A stretch of 9,336 nt of DNA from Rickettsia typhi (GTDB lineage Bacteria; Pseudomonadota; Alphaproteobacteria; Rickettsiales; UBA1997), in the NCBI GenBank assembly GCA_945903615.1, contig CAMDOL010000055.1:1-9336 (forward strand), written 5' to 3'. Below the pieces are notes generated by a model. That model searched no databases, was not told the origin of the DNA, and worked only from the letters and a program-made list of their open reading frames with translations. This document shows, one piece after another, positions 6,932 to 9,336 of the stretch (position 1 is the first letter of the stretch; each line of letters starts with the position of its first letter). Position numbers and translations under genes: made by a program.

Positions 6932-6962
6932 CTTGTTTTATAAAAAACTAGACTTATATGTG
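6932..6962 (+). promoter_or_regulatory. RpoH (sigma-32) heat-shock promoter of dnaK
   Basis: CTTG at 6932-6935, a spacer of exactly 17 bases, then CTTATATGTG at 6953-6962 match every fixed position of the alphaproteobacterial heat-shock consensus CTTG-N17/18-CYTATNTNNG. It sits about 140 bases upstream of dnaK on the correct strand. The transcript would start near 6966 and contain the 15-base tandem repeats and the GGGC/GCCC stems as its leader. A TTGACG at 6912-6917 with a weak TTTTAT 18 bases later could be an additional housekeeping promoter. Confidence 0.72.
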
Positions 6963-6975
6963 GGCTGTTTTTAAA

Positions 6976-7050
6976 GCTTGGGGTTTAACAGCTTTGGGTT
7001 TAACAGCTTGCGGTTTAACAGCTTGCGGTTTAACAGCTTGGGCGGGTTTA
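6976..7050. repeat. 15-base tandem repeat in the dnaK leader
   Basis: The unit GCTTGCGGTTTAACA occurs four times in direct succession: 6976-6990 and 6991-7005 with one or two substitutions, then 7006-7020 and 7021-7035 identical. A fifth, decayed copy (GCTTGGGCGGGTTTA) fills 7036-7050. It lies wholly between the heat-shock promoter and the dnaK start, so it should be transcribed as part of the 5' untranslated region. Confidence 0.95.
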
Positions 7051-7075
7051 AAGCCCAAATCTTGGGCAAGCCCAA
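7038..7075 (+). promoter_or_regulatory. alternating GGGC/GCCC stems just upstream of dnaK
   Basis: TTGGGC (7038-7043), GCCCAA (7053-7058), TTGGGC (7062-7067) and GCCCAA (7070-7075) alternate, so the leader RNA can pair first with second, second with third, or third with fourth, but not all together. The last arm ends 29 bases before the dnaK ATG and is followed by unstructured A/T-rich sequence. It could affect translation or mRNA stability, or be a small palindromic repeat element. There is no T-tract, so it does not look like a terminator. Confidence 0.5.
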
Positions 7076-7104
7076 AAAATAATCAATATAAAATATAAAA
7101 ATTT

Positions 7105-9027
7105 ATGAGCAAAGTTATAGGAATTGACCTTGGCACCACCAACTCTTGTGTGGCAATTATGGAAGGCAAGAATGTTAAGGTTATTGAAAACGCTGAAGGC
7201 GCTAGAACCACACCATCAATTGTGGGCTTTTTAGCTAATGGTGAAAGAACCGTTGGCGCATCTGCCAAAAGACAGGCGGTTACCAACCCCAAAAATACTA
7301 TTTTTGGGATCAAAAGATTGATCGGCAGAAGATATGAGGACTCAACCACTAAAAAAGATAAAGAGTTGGTGCCATATGAAATTGTTGCCTCGGGCAATGG
7401 TGATGCTTGGGTTGATATTAAAGGTGAAAAATTCTCACCAAGTCAAATCTCGGCTTTTATCTTACAGAAAATGAAAGAAACCGCCGAAAGCTATCTGGGT
7501 GAGAAAGTTGAAAAAGCGGTGATCACAGTTCCTGCCTATTTCAACGACTCTCAAAGACAAGCCACGAAAGACGCCGGCAAAATTGCTGGTTTGGATGTTT
7601 TAAGAATTGTTAACGAACCAACCGCAGCGGCTTTGGCTTATGGCTTGGATAAAAAAGAAGGTCAAACCATTGTGGTTTATGATTTGGGCGGAGGAACTTT
7701 CGATGTTTCTGTGCTTGAAATTGGCGGCGGCGTGTTTGAAGTGAAGGCAACAAACGGCGACACTTTTTTGGGTGGTGAAGATTTTGATATGAGAATTTTG
7801 AAATTCTTATGTGACGAATTTAAAAAAGATAATTCAGTCGATTTAGCTAAAGATCCATTGGCTTTACAAAGGTTGAAGGAAGCGGCAGAAAAAGCTAAAA
7901 TTGAGCTTTCTTCAACTGCAGAAACTGAAATTAATTTGCCTTATATCACAGCTGATGCAACTGGACCAAAACATTTAAATGTTAAATTGACCCGAGCAAA
8001 ACTTGAGCAATTGGTTGATGATCTAATTTCAAGAACTATCAAACCTTGCGAAAACGCTTTGCAAGATGCTGGTCTGAAAGCCTCTGACATTGACGAAGTG
8101 ATCTTGGTTGGTGGTATGACTAGAATGCCCAAGGTGATTGAGGTGGTTAAACAATTCTTTGGCAAAGAGCCAAATAAATCAGTCAATCCTGATGAAGTTG
8201 TGGCTATTGGCGCTGCAATTCAAGGTGCGGTTTTGCAAGGCGATGTTCGTGATGTTTTGCTTTTAGATGTAACTCCGCTTTCACTGGGTATTGAAACTGC
8301 GGGCGGCGTGTTCACTCGTTTGATTGATCGCAATACCACAATTCCTACTAATAAAAGCCAAGTTTTCTCAACTGCGGCAGACAACCAAACTGCTGTCACA
8401 ATCAAAGTTTATCAGGGCGAGCGAGATATTGCGGTGCACAATAAAATGCTTGGTGACTTCAATTTGGAAGGAATTGCTCCAGCTCCACGGGGAATGCCAC
8501 AAGTTGAAGTGATTTTTGACATTGATGCCAATGGTGTAGTTAAAGTTTCTGCTAAGGACAAAGCCACCGGCAAAGAGCAAAGTGTGCGTATTCAATCTTC
8601 TGGTGGTTTGTCTGAGGCTGAAATTGAAAAAATGGTTCAAGACGCCCAAGTTAATGCTGCCGCTGATAAAGAAAAAAAAGAGCTTGCCGAAGCCAGAAAC
8701 CAAGCGGATAGCTTGGTCTACTCAACTGAGAAAAGCTTGAACGAGCATAAAGACAAAGTTGATTCATCAATAAAAGAAAATATTGAAACTGAAATCAAAA
8801 AAGTTAAAGATTTATTGGCTAAAGCTGAGGCTAATGCCGATGAAATAAAATCTGCTACTGAAAACTTGATGAATGCTTCAATGAAATTAGGCGAAGCAAT
8901 CTACAAACAAAGTGGCGAGCAAGCTTCTGGCGAAGCTGAAGGCGCTTCTGAATCTTCTGCAAATAACGGCGAAAAAGTAGTCGATGCCGAATATGAAGAA
9001 GTAAAAAATGACGATAAAAAATCTTAA
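7105..9027 (+). CDS. dnaK: molecular chaperone DnaK (Hsp70)
   Basis: Complete 640-residue cytoplasmic Hsp70 that folds and protects proteins through ATP-driven substrate cycling with DnaJ and GrpE. The nucleotide-binding domain (about 1-382) has [11 protein letters not shown] (6-16), catalytic K70, the second phosphate motif [13 protein letters not shown] (191-203, with T198) and the adenosine motif [10 protein letters not shown] (333-342). The conserved linker [13 protein letters not shown] is at 383-395. The beta-sandwich substrate domain runs to about 505, a helical lid follows to about 600, and a Gly/Ser/Glu-rich tail ends in [16 protein letters not shown], the EEV-type DnaJ-interacting end. 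The ATG at 7105 gives the canonical [12 protein letters not shown]; no Shine-Dalgarno sequence precedes it. Transcription is probably heat-inducible from the RpoH-type promoter. dnaJ, often directly downstream, does not begin within the 309 bases left in the window. Confidence 0.99.
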   Translation: MSKVIGIDLGTTNSCVAIMEGKNVKVIENAEGARTTPSIVGFLANGERTVGASAKRQAVTNPKNTIFGIKRLIGRRYEDSTTKKDKELVPYEIVASGNGDAWVDIKGEKFSPSQISAFILQKMKETAESYLGEKVEKAVITVPAYFNDSQRQATKDAGKIAGLDVLRIVNEPTAAALAYGLDKKEGQTIVVYDLGGGTFDVSVLEIGGGVFEVKATNGDTFLGGEDFDMRILKFLCDEFKKDNSVDLAKDPLALQRLKEAAEKAKIELSSTAETEINLPYITADATGPKHLNVKLTRAKLEQLVDDLISRTIKPCENALQDAGLKASDIDEVILVGGMTRMPKVIEVVKQFFGKEPNKSVNPDEVVAIGAAIQGAVLQGDVRDVLLLDVTPLSLGIETAGGVFTRLIDRNTTIPTNKSQVFSTAADNQTAVTIKVYQGERDIAVHNKMLGDFNLEGIAPAPRGMPQVEVIFDIDANGVVKVSAKDKATGKEQSVRIQSSGGLSEAEIEKMVQDAQVNAAADKEKKELAEARNQADSLVYSTEKSLNEHKDKVDSSIKENIETEIKKVKDLLAKAEANADEIKSATENLMNASMKLGEAIYKQSGEQASGEAEGASESSANNGEKVVDAEYEEVKNDDKKS

Positions 9028-9091
9028 TTGATTTTGAAAAACTATAAATAAAATAAAAACCATCTTTCTATAGCAGATCGTTATTTTTGAT

Positions 9092-9127
9092 AAGCCTTGT
9101 GGAATTAACCTTCTGCAAGGCTTTTTT
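9092..9127 (+). terminator. intrinsic terminator of dnaK
   Basis: AAGCCTTG (9092-9099) pairs exactly with CAAGGCTT (9116-9123) around a 16-base loop and runs into six T residues (9122-9127). It lies 65 bases after the dnaK stop codon. Its presence suggests that dnaK is transcribed without a following dnaJ. Confidence 0.8.
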
Positions 9128-9171
9128 AATTTTACAGGCTTTTTTAATTTTACAGGCTTTTTTAATTTTAC
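9118..9171. repeat. 18-base tandem repeat made from the dnaK terminator tail
   Basis: AGGCTTTTTTAATTTTAC occurs three times with no mismatch (9118-9135, 9136-9153, 9154-9171). The first copy is the 3' arm and T-tract of the terminator, so the terminator tail itself has been amplified. Either of the extra arms could pair, more loosely, with the same 5' arm. Confidence 0.97.
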
Positions 9172-9238
9172 GGGTTGTTTTATTAATGGGTTGATGCTTA
9201 AGGAACCTCTGAACAACTAACTTTTTTGCTGTTAATTA

Positions 9239-9258
9239 CCGTCGGTTTTAACCGACGG
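9239..9258. repeat. 9-base-pair palindrome with a TT centre
   Basis: CCGTCGGTT (9239-9247) and AACCGACGG (9250-9258) are exact reverse complements around two T residues. It is much more GC-rich than its surroundings and is flanked by AACTAAC on both sides (9215-9221, 9263-9269). It resembles short REP-like palindromes spread through some genomes, but only one copy is in this window. Confidence 0.7.
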
Positions 9259-9277
9259 ATAGAACTAACTAAAATAA

Positions 9278-9316
9278 GGGCTTTAGCCCAATAATTCTGA
9301 TTTTGGGCTAAAGCCC
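9278..9316. repeat. 14-base-pair inverted repeat with self-palindromic arms
   Basis: GGGCTTTAGCCCAA (9278-9291) and TTGGGCTAAAGCCC (9303-9316) are perfect reverse complements with an 11-base loop. Each arm can also fold alone (GGGCT/AGCCC). A T-run follows on the plus strand (AGTTTTTCTT), so it could act as a terminator for plus-strand transcription. With the neighbouring palindrome it looks like a compound REP-type element in the 3' flank of dnaK. Confidence 0.7.
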
Positions 9317-9336
9317 AGTTTTTCTTAATCTCTTAA

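Noticed and set aside
6976..7050. CRISPR-like array before dnaK
   Set aside because: The units are 15 bases and directly adjacent with no spacers; this is a simple tandem repeat.
8887..9216. 109-codon minus-strand frame with KPVKLK repeats
   Set aside because: It is antisense to the dnaK 3' end, its terminator and the 18-base repeat; the protein repeat is just the DNA repeat read in frame.
9185..9336. Start of dnaJ or the end of an insertion sequence downstream of dnaK
   Set aside because: No open frame starts here, and the palindromes lack paired IS ends or a transposase within the window.

Overview
The window reads as an ordinary chromosomal segment from an AT-rich bacterium, most likely an alphaproteobacterium. 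Three things point that way. A match to the alphaproteobacterial heat-shock (RpoH) promoter pattern CTTG-N17-CYTATNTNNG lies upstream of dnaK. The general character of the DnaK and ThrRS proteins fits. So does a znuA / znuC pair in the divergent layout known from proteobacteria. It keeps genes for purine synthesis (purH) and histidine synthesis (hisA), which argues against the most reduced intracellular lineages. The lineage is an inference; no 16S gene is present. None of the start codons examined has a Shine-Dalgarno sequence in front of it; they follow A/T-rich leaders instead.

Layout from left to right. Bases 1-161 hold the start of a small membrane-type protein on the minus strand that runs off the window. 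A non-coding stretch of about 390 bases follows, then tRNA-Ala(GGC) on the minus strand. Next is a plus-strand pair, thrS and purH, 7 bases apart and probably one transcript. purH meets hisA tail to tail with an 11-base overlap. Upstream of hisA (minus strand) is a highly structured 162-base leader with a good promoter, an intrinsic-terminator-like hairpin, competing stems and a 12-base inverted repeat touching the start codon. Beyond it lies a minus-strand ZnuA-like periplasmic metal-binding protein gene. It diverges from znuC (plus strand) with only 15 bases between the two start codons. znuB, the expected membrane partner, is not present. Last is dnaK, with a heat-shock promoter, a repeat-rich leader of about 140 bases, an intrinsic terminator and a palindrome-rich tail to the end of the window.

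The genes are housekeeping: threonyl-tRNA charging, the last two steps to IMP, a histidine-pathway isomerase, zinc uptake and the Hsp70 chaperone. The unusual material is non-coding or low-complexity. Short tandem repeats of 12, 15 and 18 bases sit in the znuA reading frame, the dnaK leader and the dnaK terminator. Small GGGC/GCCC palindromes recur between genes, and the hisA leader could act as an RNA switch. The ZnuA-like protein also appears to lack two of the usual metal ligands. I see no CRISPR array, phage, insertion sequence, toxin or defence system, and nothing I would call a new biological system with confidence.
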